DNA of 41,474 nt from an uncultured Alphaproteobacteria bacterium (GTDB lineage: Bacteria; Pseudomonadota; Alphaproteobacteria; Rhizobiales; Aestuariivirgaceae). A model generated the notes under the pieces. It worked only from the letters and a program-made list of their open reading frames with translations. It ran no database searches and was not told where the DNA came from. Of this stretch, positions 33,841 through 41,420 are shown piece by piece. Each line of letters begins with the position of its first letter. Position 1 is the stretch's first letter. The stretch lies in NCBI GenBank assembly GCA_937870685.1, contig CALMZX010000131.1, forward strand, positions 1-41,474. The letters are read 5' to 3'. The position numbers and the translations under genes are program-made.

Positions 33841-34968
33841 ATGACGGCAAGCAATCCTGCAACCCCGCAACCGGACTTCATCCGCATTGAAGGCGTCACC
33901 AAGAGCTTCGGCACCTTCAAGGCGGTGAACAATGTCTCGCTCAACATCAGCAAGGGCGAGCTTTTCGCCCTGCTCGGCGGTTCCGGCTGCGGCAAGACAA
34001 CCCTGCTGCGCATGCTCGCCGGTTTTGAAGCGCCGACCGAAGGACGCATCTTCATTGACGGGCAGGACATGGCGGGTGTTCCCGCCTATGACCGGCCCGT
34101 CAACATGATGTTCCAGTCCTACGCCCTCTTTCCGCACATGACCGTGGCAAAGAACGTGGGTTACGGCCTCAAGCACGAGAACATGACGCAAGGCCAGCGC
34201 GACGACCGCGTGAAGGAAATGCTCGGCCTCGTGCAGATGGCTCACCTCGCTTACCGCAGGCCGCACCAGCTTTCGGGTGGCCAGCGCCAGCGCGTGGCAC
34301 TGGCACGCTCCCTCGCCAAACTGCCGAAATTGCTGCTGCTCGATGAACCGCTCGGCGCGCTGGACAAGAAGCTGCGCGAGCACACCCAGTTCGAGTTCGC
34401 CAACATCCAGTACAAGCTCGGCATCACCTTCGTGGTGGTGACGCATGACCAGGAAGAGGCGATGACGCTGGCCTCGCGCATCGCCGTGATGGACCAGGGC
34501 GTGATCCGCCAGATCGGCTCGCCGTCCGACATCTACGAACATCCCAACAGCCGCTTCGTCGCCGACTTCATCGGCTCCATCAACATGGTGGATGGGGAGG
34601 TGGCACGGGTGGAGGCAAACGGCGTGGAGGTACTGTGCCCCACGCTGGGTGAGCCCGTCTTCGTGGCGCCTGCAAACAGTCACCGGCAGGGCGACAAGGT
34701 CTCCCTCGCCTTCCGCCCCGAGAAAGTTGCGATCTCCCGCCGGAAACCCGCTGCGGCAATAAACGTGCTGAAGGGCAAGGTGCTGGACTTCGGCTATTTC
34801 GGCAAGGACTCGCTCTTCCGCATCAAGTTGGCCACGGGGCGCGTGCTCTCCGTCAACGCCGTCAACACGGCGCGCATGTCGGCGGAGCAGGCGGTGGCGA
34901 CGTGGGAGGAAGACGTCTATCTCAGCATCGCGCCGGAAGCCGCCATGCTGTTCGGGGCGGACTCATGA
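33841..34968 (+). CDS. ABC transporter ATP-binding protein, PotA/PotG-like
   Basis: This 375-residue ATPase has Walker A GGSGCGKTT (46-54), Q-loop MMFQSYALFPHM, signature LSGGQRQRVALARSL, Walker B LLLLDEPLGALD, and switch His in VTHDQEEAM. A C-terminal TOBE-type domain (about 290-375; RPEKVAI, then FGYFGKDSLFRIK) fits the polyamine/spermidine-putrescine subfamily. It powers uptake through the two permeases that follow. A G-rich Shine-Dalgarno lies 26 nt downstream of the binding-protein stop. It overlaps the first permease by 4 nt. Confidence 0.94.
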   Translation: MTASNPATPQPDFIRIEGVTKSFGTFKAVNNVSLNISKGELFALLGGSGCGKTTLLRMLAGFEAPTEGRIFIDGQDMAGVPAYDRPVNMMFQSYALFPHMTVAKNVGYGLKHENMTQGQRDDRVKEMLGLVQMAHLAYRRPHQLSGGQRQRVALARSLAKLPKLLLLDEPLGALDKKLREHTQFEFANIQYKLGITFVVVTHDQEEAMTLASRIAVMDQGVIRQIGSPSDIYEHPNSRFVADFIGSINMVDGEVARVEANGVEVLCPTLGEPVFVAPANSHRQGDKVSLAFRPEKVAISRRKPAAAINVLKGKVLDFGYFGKDSLFRIKLATGRVLSVNAVNTARMSAEQAVATWEEDVYLSIAPEAAMLFGADS

Positions 34969-35879
34969 GAAGCGCCACCCGCGATTGGTTCAACCGGCGC
35001 GGCTGGCGCGATGTGATCATCGCCTCGCCCTATCTCTGGCTTGTGGCCTTCTTTCTCGTGCCCTTCATCATTGTGATTGTGATGAGCTTTGCCAAGACGG
35101 CAACGCAGTCACCACCCTTCGCCTTCCTGCCGGACTGGCCCTTCATCCGTTTCGAAACTTACCAGCGCCTTTTCACCAGTAGCCTCTACATCCGCGCAGG
35201 CGCCATCTCGGTCTACAACGCTGCCGTCGCGACGGTGCTGTGCCTGCTGATCGGCTATCCCATGGCGCTGGCCATCACACGCGCCGGCAAGTCTTTGCAG
35301 CGCCTCTTGCTCATGCTGGTGATCCTGCCCTTCTGGACCTCCTTCCTGCTGCGCGTCTATGCTTGGATCGGCCTCATGGGCAAGAACAGCTGGTTCAACA
35401 AGGCGCTGACCTCGGCCTACAACGTGTTTGTTCCCACGAGCTGGGAACTGCCGGGCATACAGATGATGAACACCAACTTCGCCGTGGTGCTGGTGATGGT
35501 CTATTCCTACCTGCCATTCATGGTGCTGCCGCTCTATGCCAACTTGGAAAAGCTTGATACCACGCTGAATGAAGCGGCCATGGACCTTGGCTCGCGCCGC
35601 TGGGAAGTGTTCCGCGACATCACCCTGCCGCTCTCCATTCCCGGCATCATCGCAGGCGGCCTGCTGGTGTTCATTCCCGCCATGGGTGAACTGATCATCC
35701 CCAGTCTTGTGGGCAACGCCGGCGACCCGATGATCGGCCGCGTCATCCAGCAGGAGTTCGGCCAGAACCGCGACTGGCCCATGGCCTCCGCCGTTGCCGT
35801 GGCCCTGCTGCTCATGCTCGTTGTGCCGCTGATGCTCTACAACCACTTCGAGGCAAAAGCGCAGAAGGGAGCCGCGTGA
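34965..35879 (+). CDS. ABC transporter permease, PotB/PotH-like
   Basis: This 304-residue integral membrane protein has about six predicted helices: ASPYLWLVAFFLVPFIIVIV, AAVATVLCLLIGYPMALAI, LLLMLVILPFWTSFLLRVY and later segments. The cytoplasmic EAA loop reads EAAMDLGSRRWEVFRDITLPLSIPG, which docks the ATPase. The PFWTSFLLRVYAW sequence is typical of PotB/PotH. It starts in an ATGA overlap with the ATPase gene and is followed immediately by the second permease. Confidence 0.93.
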   Translation: MRSATRDWFNRRGWRDVIIASPYLWLVAFFLVPFIIVIVMSFAKTATQSPPFAFLPDWPFIRFETYQRLFTSSLYIRAGAISVYNAAVATVLCLLIGYPMALAITRAGKSLQRLLLMLVILPFWTSFLLRVYAWIGLMGKNSWFNKALTSAYNVFVPTSWELPGIQMMNTNFAVVLVMVYSYLPFMVLPLYANLEKLDTTLNEAAMDLGSRRWEVFRDITLPLSIPGIIAGGLLVFIPAMGELIIPSLVGNAGDPMIGRVIQQEFGQNRDWPMASAVAVALLLMLVVPLMLYNHFEAKAQKGAA

Positions 35880-36719
35880 ATGAAACAGCGCTCCACCTTC
35901 CTCTTCAGCATGATGACCTTCGGCCTTGCCTTTCTCTACGTGCCCATCTTCTCCATGGTCTTCTTTTCCTTCAACAAGTCACGGCTTGCCACTGTCTGGG
36001 GCGGCTTCTCCACGCAGTGGTACGGCAAGCTCTTCAGCAACAGCCAGGTGATTGACGCGGCCATCCTCTCGCTCAAGATCGCGGTCCTGAGCGCCACCTT
36101 CGCCACCATTCTCGGCACCATGGCCGGACTGGCACTGGCCCGCTTCCGCCGCTTCCGGGGCCGTGCCCTGCTCTCCGGACTGGTGACGGCGCCGCTCATC
36201 ATGCCGGAAGTGATCACCGGCATTTCCTCGCTGCTGCTCTTCATCATGATGGCGGAGTGGATCGGCTGGCCGGGCCAGCGCGGTTTCACCACCATCACCA
36301 TCGCCCACATCACCTTCTCCATGACCTATGTCACGGTGATTGTGCAGTCCCGCCTCTCGGCCATGGACATGTCGATTGAGGAAGCGGCGATGGATCTGGG
36401 TTCGCGGCCATGGCAGGTGCTGCGCGACGTGACGCTGCCCATCATCTCGCCTGCCATTCTCTCAGGCTGGCTTCTGGCCTTCACCATTTCTCTGGACGAC
36501 GTCGTCATCACCAGCTTCACCACCGGGCCCGGCTACAACACGCTGCCCATGCTCATCTGGAGCAAGGTCAAGTTGGGTGTGACACCGGACATCAATGCGC
36601 TGGCCACGGTCATTGTCGCCGTCGTTGCCATCGGTGTCGCCATTTCCGCCGTCGTCCTGACGCGCGCCGACCGCAGGCGCGAACGCGACATCCAGATGGC
36701 CATAGCCGCGAACAAGTGA
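35880..36719 (+). CDS. ABC transporter permease, PotC/PotI-like
   Basis: This 279-residue second permease has about six helices. Its N-terminus (FGLAFLYVPIFSMVFFSFNKS) is typical of PotC/PotI. It has the coupling loop EAAMDLGSRPWQVLRDVTLPIISP and the SLDDVVITSFTTGPGYNTLP segment conserved in polyamine permeases. It starts directly at the stop of the first permease, so the two should be made in equal amounts. Confidence 0.93.
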   Translation: MKQRSTFLFSMMTFGLAFLYVPIFSMVFFSFNKSRLATVWGGFSTQWYGKLFSNSQVIDAAILSLKIAVLSATFATILGTMAGLALARFRRFRGRALLSGLVTAPLIMPEVITGISSLLLFIMMAEWIGWPGQRGFTTITIAHITFSMTYVTVIVQSRLSAMDMSIEEAAMDLGSRPWQVLRDVTLPIISPAILSGWLLAFTISLDDVVITSFTTGPGYNTLPMLIWSKVKLGVTPDINALATVIVAVVAIGVAISAVVLTRADRRRERDIQMAIAANK

Positions 36720-36725
36720 ACAGCC

Positions 36726-36971
36726 ATGGCATGGACCGCGGAAGATGACATTCAACTGGCCTTTCTCCGGCTGTCCCCTGGCGAAAAGGATGGTGGCCGC
36801 GCCCGCTATGCGGCGGCCATGCACTTCAACCGCAATCACCGTCTTTCCCACGCCGCCCTCGAAATTTTCCGCATCCTGGCCAAGGAGGATGGCGCAGACC
36901 CCCGCGACCTTCTGGCCGCACGCGGCCTTGCCCATGAATTCGACAGCCTGACGAACGGACACCGATCATGA
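36726..36971 (+). CDS. Small operon protein, 81 residues, unknown function
   Basis: This short ORF sits between the importer and the TMADH-like gene, 6 nt after the permease stop and overlapping the next start by 4 nt (ATGA). This argues that it is translated. The protein (MAWTAEDDIQLAFLRLSPGE...) is predicted soluble and mostly helical: residues about 30-72 hold HRLSHAALEIFRILAKEDGA and DPRDLLAARGLAHEFDSL. It has no cysteine, signal peptide or recognised motif. It could be a small subunit or assembly factor for one of the operon enzymes. I cannot assign a family. Confidence 0.6.
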   Translation: MAWTAEDDIQLAFLRLSPGEKDGGRARYAAAMHFNRNHRLSHAALEIFRILAKEDGADPRDLLAARGLAHEFDSLTNGHRS

Positions 36972-38986
36972 CCGCAGATTCCCGCTTTGCCCCGCTCTTT
37001 GAACCTGTTCGCATTGGCTCGGTGACGGCGCCGAACCGCTTCTACCAGGTGCCGCACTGCACCGGCATGGGCTACACCTATCCGCAGACACTGGCGGCGA
37101 TGCGCGAGGTGAAGGCCGAAGGCGGCTGGGGCGTGGTCAACACCGAGTATTGCTCCATTCATCCGTCCTCGGACGATCTGCCAGCTCCCTTCTGCTCGCT
37201 CTGGGACGAGGGCGATGTGCGCAACATGGCGGCCATGACAGCAGGTGTGCACAGGCACGGCGCACTTGCCGGTGTGGAGCTGTGGCATGGTGGCCAGCGC
37301 GCCGCCAATCACCAGACCCGGCTTCCTGGCCTTGCCCCCACCTCGATGCCGGTGAGCGGCGCGCCGTGGCAAAGCCAGAAGATGGATGCGAGCGACATCC
37401 GGGCCTATCGCCAGTGGCATGCCGCCGCCGTGCGCCGCGCCCTGCAGGCCGGCTTCGACATCATCTATGTCTATGGGGCACACACCTATCTGCTGGCGCA
37501 ATATCTCGATCCGCGCGTCAACCAGCGCGACGACGACTACGGCGGCATGATCGACAACCGTTCGCGGCTCTACCGCGAAGTGATTGCCGAGACGCGCGAC
37601 ATCCTGAAGGACAAAGCGGCACTCGCAACCCGCGTGGAAGTGGTGGACGAGGATGAAACAGGAAAGGCACAACGGACCGAACTGCTCGCCAGCATCGCCC
37701 CGCATGTGGACCTGTTTGATGTGACAATCCCGGATTATTCCAAGGAAATGGGGGCGTCGCGCTTCTTCAAGGAAGGTTCCCTCGAAGCCGATATCGCCCA
37801 TGTGAAGCAGGTCACGGGCAAGCTGGTGGTTTCGGTCGGGCGTTTCACCAGCCCCGAGACCATGCTGTCGCAGGTGAAGCGAGGGATCATTGATCTCGTG
37901 GGGGCGGCGCGTCCTTCGATTGCCGATCCCTTCCTGCCCACGAAGATCCGCGAGGGCCGCTACGATGACATCCGTGAATGCATCGGTTGCAATCTCTGCT
38001 ACGCCAACGACATGATCGGCGTGCCGCTCCGCTGCACCCAAAATCCCAGCATGGGCGAGGAATGGCGGCGCGGCTGGCACCCCGAGCGCCTGCGCATCGC
38101 CACCCGCAAGGAACAGACGCTGGTGGTGGGCGCGGGGCCAGCCGGCCTTGACGCGGCGCTGACGCTGGCACGCCGTGGCGTACCGGTGATGCTGGCGGAA
38201 GCCGCGCGCGATCTGGGTGGCCGCGTCACTGCCGAGTCCCGCCTGCCCGGCCTCAGTGAATGGGCCCGCGTGCGCGACTGGCGCGTGCACCAGATCAGCA
38301 AGCAGCAGAACATCAGCGTGTTCCGCGAAAGCCCGATGACCGTGGAAGACATCCACGCCAGCGAAGCGAAGCATGTGGTGCTGGCAACAGGTGCCACCTG
38401 GCGGCGCAACGGTCTCGGCAAGTCCTCGCCCGTGCCCATAGCCAGCTTTGAAGATGCCCGCACCTTCACGCCCGATGATATCATGGCGGGCAAGCGTCCT
38501 GCGGGCCCGGTCGTGATCTTTGACGATGACCATTACTACATGGCGGCGGTGATCGCGCTGCTGCTGGCAAGCGAAGGCTTTCCCGTGACCTATGTCACCG
38601 CCGAAGGAACGGCTGCGGCGTGGTCCAGCCATACCTCTGAGCAAATCCGCACCCACAGCGCCCTGATCGCGGCAGGCGTCACCATCATTGTGAACAAATG
38701 GGTTTCGGGTTTGCAGCCGGGAGAGGCGGAGTTGACGTGCGTCTATTCCGGCCAGACTCGGCGGATCGCATGTGGCGGATTCGTGCCTGTGACGTCACGC
38801 GCCCCCAATGATGCGCTCTGGAATGTGCTGAAGGATGCGGGCGATCTGACGGTGCATCGCATCGGAGACTGCAAAGCCCCCGGCATCATCGCGCAGGCTG
38901 TTTATGACGGGCACCGCTTCGCGCAGGAGTTTGACCTCGATGAAGCGGCAGCGACGGCACGCCGCGAACGTGTGGTGGCGGGATGA
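36968..38986 (+). CDS. Trimethylamine dehydrogenase-like iron-sulfur flavoprotein
   Basis: This 672-residue protein has the architecture of Methylophilus trimethylamine dehydrogenase (TMADH): an Old-Yellow-Enzyme barrel (1-345), a 4Fe-4S site and two nucleotide-binding domains (from about 382, VVGAGPAGLDAALTLARRG). Cys31 in YQVPHC corresponds to the Cys that binds FMN covalently, and Tyr61 to Tyr60. YVYGAH supplies Tyr169 and His172, and C338-x2-C341-x2-C344-x11-C356 binds the cluster. The TMA-binding Trp264 and Trp355 and the catalytic-triad Asp267 of TMADH are not visible; the 251-267 segment is about three residues shorter. So it probably oxidises another secondary or tertiary amine. TMADH gives electrons to ETF; no etf genes are nearby. 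Confidence 0.9.
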   Translation: MTADSRFAPLFEPVRIGSVTAPNRFYQVPHCTGMGYTYPQTLAAMREVKAEGGWGVVNTEYCSIHPSSDDLPAPFCSLWDEGDVRNMAAMTAGVHRHGALAGVELWHGGQRAANHQTRLPGLAPTSMPVSGAPWQSQKMDASDIRAYRQWHAAAVRRALQAGFDIIYVYGAHTYLLAQYLDPRVNQRDDDYGGMIDNRSRLYREVIAETRDILKDKAALATRVEVVDEDETGKAQRTELLASIAPHVDLFDVTIPDYSKEMGASRFFKEGSLEADIAHVKQVTGKLVVSVGRFTSPETMLSQVKRGIIDLVGAARPSIADPFLPTKIREGRYDDIRECIGCNLCYANDMIGVPLRCTQNPSMGEEWRRGWHPERLRIATRKEQTLVVGAGPAGLDAALTLARRGVPVMLAEAARDLGGRVTAESRLPGLSEWARVRDWRVHQISKQQNISVFRESPMTVEDIHASEAKHVVLATGATWRRNGLGKSSPVPIASFEDARTFTPDDIMAGKRPAGPVVIFDDDHYYMAAVIALLLASEGFPVTYVTAEGTAAAWSSHTSEQIRTHSALIAAGVTIIVNKWVSGLQPGEAELTCVYSGQTRRIACGGFVPVTSRAPNDALWNVLKDAGDLTVHRIGDCKAPGIIAQAVYDGHRFAQEFDLDEAAATARRERVVAG

Positions 38987-39606
38987 ACGCGGAGGCTGCC
39001 ATCACGCAACTGCTGCGGGAGATCGAAACCTATCTCGCGGCCTTCGATCATGCAGGCGTGCGCGCGGTGCGTGATGGTCTGGCGCGCTGGGGCAATGGTC
39101 CGCACAAGACGCTGAGGCCGCGCACGCTTCCCGCTTGCGGACACCTGCCAGTGGCACTTGCAGCCATGGGAAAGCATTCGCTGGCGCAGGCCATAGAGGC
39201 TGCCCTGCCCCATCTCCGCTGGATCACCTATGATGCCTACCCGCGCGACGAAATCGGGGCAGCCTTTGCCGACGGCCATGCCTTTGCATCGCTGGTGGGT
39301 GAAGGGGCATTCCGTGATGCCGATGATTTCGATCTCGGCCTGTTCGTGATTGGCCCCGACATCCTCTACCGTGATCATCATCACGCGGCCCCGGAACTCT
39401 ATGCGCCGCTGACCGGGCCGCACGGCTGGCGCTTCCTGCCTGACAAGACATTTCACACCAAACCTGCCGATGAGCCCGTCTGGAACGAGCCCTGGGCACC
39501 GCACGCCACCCTGACCGGCGCAACGCCCTTCCTTTGCATCTTCGGCTGGACCCGCGACGTGAGCAGTCCGGCCAAAGTGATCTTTACCGACGAGGAAAAA
39601 TCATGA
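38983..39606 (+). CDS. DMSP-lyase-family cupin (DddQ/DddL-like)
   Basis: This 207-residue protein has an N-terminal helical part and a C-terminal cupin. Residues Y129, H134, E138, Y140 and H174 have the same order and almost the same spacing as the metal ligands and tyrosines of DddQ (Y120, H125, E129, Y131, H163). YRDHHHAAPELYAPLTGPHGW is the first cupin motif. DMSP lyases split dimethylsulfoniopropionate to acrylate and dimethyl sulfide; other family members act on unknown substrates. In this operon of amine demethylation genes it may perform a beta-elimination on a related onium or amine compound. It starts and ends in ATGA overlaps. The family call is good; the reaction is inferred. Confidence 0.75.
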   Translation: MNAEAAITQLLREIETYLAAFDHAGVRAVRDGLARWGNGPHKTLRPRTLPACGHLPVALAAMGKHSLAQAIEAALPHLRWITYDAYPRDEIGAAFADGHAFASLVGEGAFRDADDFDLGLFVIGPDILYRDHHHAAPELYAPLTGPHGWRFLPDKTFHTKPADEPVWNEPWAPHATLTGATPFLCIFGWTRDVSSPAKVIFTDEEKS

Positions 39607-41231
39607 CGGCCGACACGATCATCATCAACGGTACGGTGCTCACCATGGAACGTTTGGCCACCCCGGCCGGGGCGCTGGCCATCCGCGACGGGCGCATCCT
39701 CGCCGTGGGAAGCAACTCGGAGGTTCGCGCGCTTGCCAGTTCACGCACCCGCATCATCGACGCCAAAGGCCGCGTGGTGTTGCCCGGGTTTCAGGACACA
39801 CACATCCACCTTCAGGATTCCGGCTATCACTACGGTTTCAATGCCGTGCTTGATGAATGCCGCAGCATCGCGGAATTGCAGGAAGCACTTGCCACCTTTG
39901 CCCATGCATCAAAGTCGGCGTGGGTGCGCGGCGTGGGCTGGTACACCGGGATTTTCACCGACGCCAATCTGACCCGCGACGTGCTGGACAAGGTGGTGCC
40001 GGACCGGCCCTGTTTCATCCTCGCCTCCGATGGCCACAACGCCTGCCTGAACAGCAAGGCCTGTGATCTTCTGGGAATCCGCAAAGGTGTTGATGACCCA
40101 CCCAACGGCCACTTCGTGCGCGATGGCAAAGGTGTGCCCACCGGCATGCTGCACGAGGATGCCATCGACTGGGTGACCCAGCGCATGCCGACCGTCACTG
40201 ACGATGAATACGCCGGTGGCGTGCGTTTCGCGCAAGGTCTGTGCAACCGCCACGGCATCACCGGTGTGCTGGATGCCTCGGTCAATGAACGCCATGCCCG
40301 CGTTTACCAGCGCCTCGCGGATCAGGATGCGCTGACAGTCCATGTGGCCGCGACTGCGAAGGTGGAACCGCACGAGAAAACCGAGGATGCGCTGGAGCGG
40401 GTGAAATCCCTGCGCGCCAGTTGCCGGGGCGATGTCTTCAAAATCCACTCAGCCAAGTTCTTCCTTGATGGGGTGCTGGAGAACCGCACCGGTGTGATGC
40501 TGGAACCCTATTCCGACAGCATCGGTGGCAACGCCCCCCTGATGTTCGGCCACAACCAGGTGAAGGACCTGTTCACCGCCTTCGATGCAGCGCGTTTCCA
40601 GATCCACGTCCACGTGATCGGCGATGGCGCGTTGCGGTCGGCACTCGACGGTCTGCAGGCGGCGCGCGAAGTGAACGGAGCATGGCCCAGCCTGCACCAA
40701 CTGGCCCATGTGCAGTGCCTGGATCCGGCAGACCTGCCGCGCTTCCGAGAGTTGGGTGCCATGGCCAACCTCCAGTCACTTTGGGCGCGGCATGAGCCCT
40801 CGGTCACTGATGTCGCCCTGCCCATGGTGGGAGAGGAACGGGGTAAGTGGATGTATGCCTTCCGCAGCCTGATCGACGCAGGCGCACCCTTCTGCCTGTC
40901 CAGCGACTGGGGCGTTTCCACGCTCAATCCCTTCCCCATCATGGAAACGGCCGTCACACGCCAGCCGCCGCGCAGGAACGGTGACCATCCGGTCTTCCTG
41001 CCTGAACAGCGCATGGACATCGCTGAATGCCTGCGTGGCTACACCGTCAATGCCGCGGCAGCTGCCTGGCGCAGCGAGACCACGGGCACGCTTTCACCCG
41101 GCAAATCCGCCGACGTGATCATCCTCGACCGGGACATCCGCAATTGCAGCGTCTACGATATCGGCGACACGGAGGTGCTGCTCACCCTGTTCCGGGGCAA
41201 GGCCGTCCATATGGTTGGCGACTACGCCTGA
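39603..41231 (+). CDS. YtcJ/NfdA-like metal-dependent amidohydrolase
   Basis: This 542-residue amidohydrolase-superfamily (family 3) enzyme has an N-terminal strand domain (TIIINGTVLTMERL) and the metal-binding HTHIHLQDSG at about residues 80. The DGVLENRTGVMLEPYSD region, HVHVIGDGAL, LAHVQCLDPADLPRFRELG and SSDWGVSTLNPFP carry the remaining His/Asp ligands. GKSADVIILDRDI closes the protein. Relatives include N-substituted formamide deformylase (NfdA) and YtcJ, which hydrolyse N-formyl or amide bonds. As the last gene of the operon it may remove a formyl, formimino or acyl group left by oxidation of an N-methyl. It overlaps the cupin by 4 nt. No terminator was seen before the tRNA gene. Confidence 0.88.
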   Translation: MTADTIIINGTVLTMERLATPAGALAIRDGRILAVGSNSEVRALASSRTRIIDAKGRVVLPGFQDTHIHLQDSGYHYGFNAVLDECRSIAELQEALATFAHASKSAWVRGVGWYTGIFTDANLTRDVLDKVVPDRPCFILASDGHNACLNSKACDLLGIRKGVDDPPNGHFVRDGKGVPTGMLHEDAIDWVTQRMPTVTDDEYAGGVRFAQGLCNRHGITGVLDASVNERHARVYQRLADQDALTVHVAATAKVEPHEKTEDALERVKSLRASCRGDVFKIHSAKFFLDGVLENRTGVMLEPYSDSIGGNAPLMFGHNQVKDLFTAFDAARFQIHVHVIGDGALRSALDGLQAAREVNGAWPSLHQLAHVQCLDPADLPRFRELGAMANLQSLWARHEPSVTDVALPMVGEERGKWMYAFRSLIDAGAPFCLSSDWGVSTLNPFPIMETAVTRQPPRRNGDHPVFLPEQRMDIAECLRGYTVNAAAAAWRSETTGTLSPGKSADVIILDRDIRNCSVYDIGDTEVLLTLFRGKAVHMVGDYA

Positions 41232-41251
41232 TGGTGCGAGGAGGTTGAAAC

Positions 41252-41326
41252 TGGCTGGGGCGGGAGGGATCGAACCTCCGCATGGCGGAATCAAAATCCG
41301 CTGCCTTACCGCTTGGCGACGCCCCA
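41252..41326 (-). tRNA. tRNA-Gln (anticodon UUG)
   Basis: The minus strand folds into a cloverleaf: acceptor TGGGGCG/CGCCCCA with discriminator G and an encoded CCA (41252-41254). The anticodon stem GCGGA/TCCGC has loop TTTTGAT (anticodon TTG), and the T-arm is GGAGG-TTCGATC-CCTCC. It is convergent with the catabolic operon, 20 bp past its stop. Confidence 0.95.
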
Positions 41327-41338
41327 ATTTCAGGTGCG

Positions 41339-41367
41339 GCTATAGCCTGTGATTCCTGTTGCTGCAA
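41339..41367 (-). promoter_or_regulatory. Promoter of tRNA-Gln
   Basis: In minus-strand reading, -35 TTGCAG (plus 41362-41367) and -10 TATAGC (plus 41339-41344) have 17-bp spacing, 12 bp before the tRNA 5' end. This is close to the sigma-70 consensus. Confidence 0.65.
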
Positions 41368-41371
41368 TCAC

Positions 41372-41400
41372 TTGCCATTGACGCCGGGCTATGGCTATAA
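41372..41400 (+). promoter_or_regulatory. Promoter of tRNA-Pro
   Basis: TTGCCA (41372-41377) and CTATAA (41395-41400; or TATAAG one base on) have 17-18 bp spacing, about 20 bp before the tRNA-Pro 5' end. The two tRNA promoters lie back to back in a 94-bp gap. Confidence 0.6.
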
Positions 41401-41420
41401 GCCCGCCGAACCAGAGACGT

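Noticed and set aside
36836-38656. A 606-codon open frame on the minus strand across the TMADH-like gene
   Set aside because: It is antisense to a gene with clear cofactor motifs, and its translation is rich in His, Arg and Gly with no domain pattern. Long antisense frames are common in GC-rich coding DNA.
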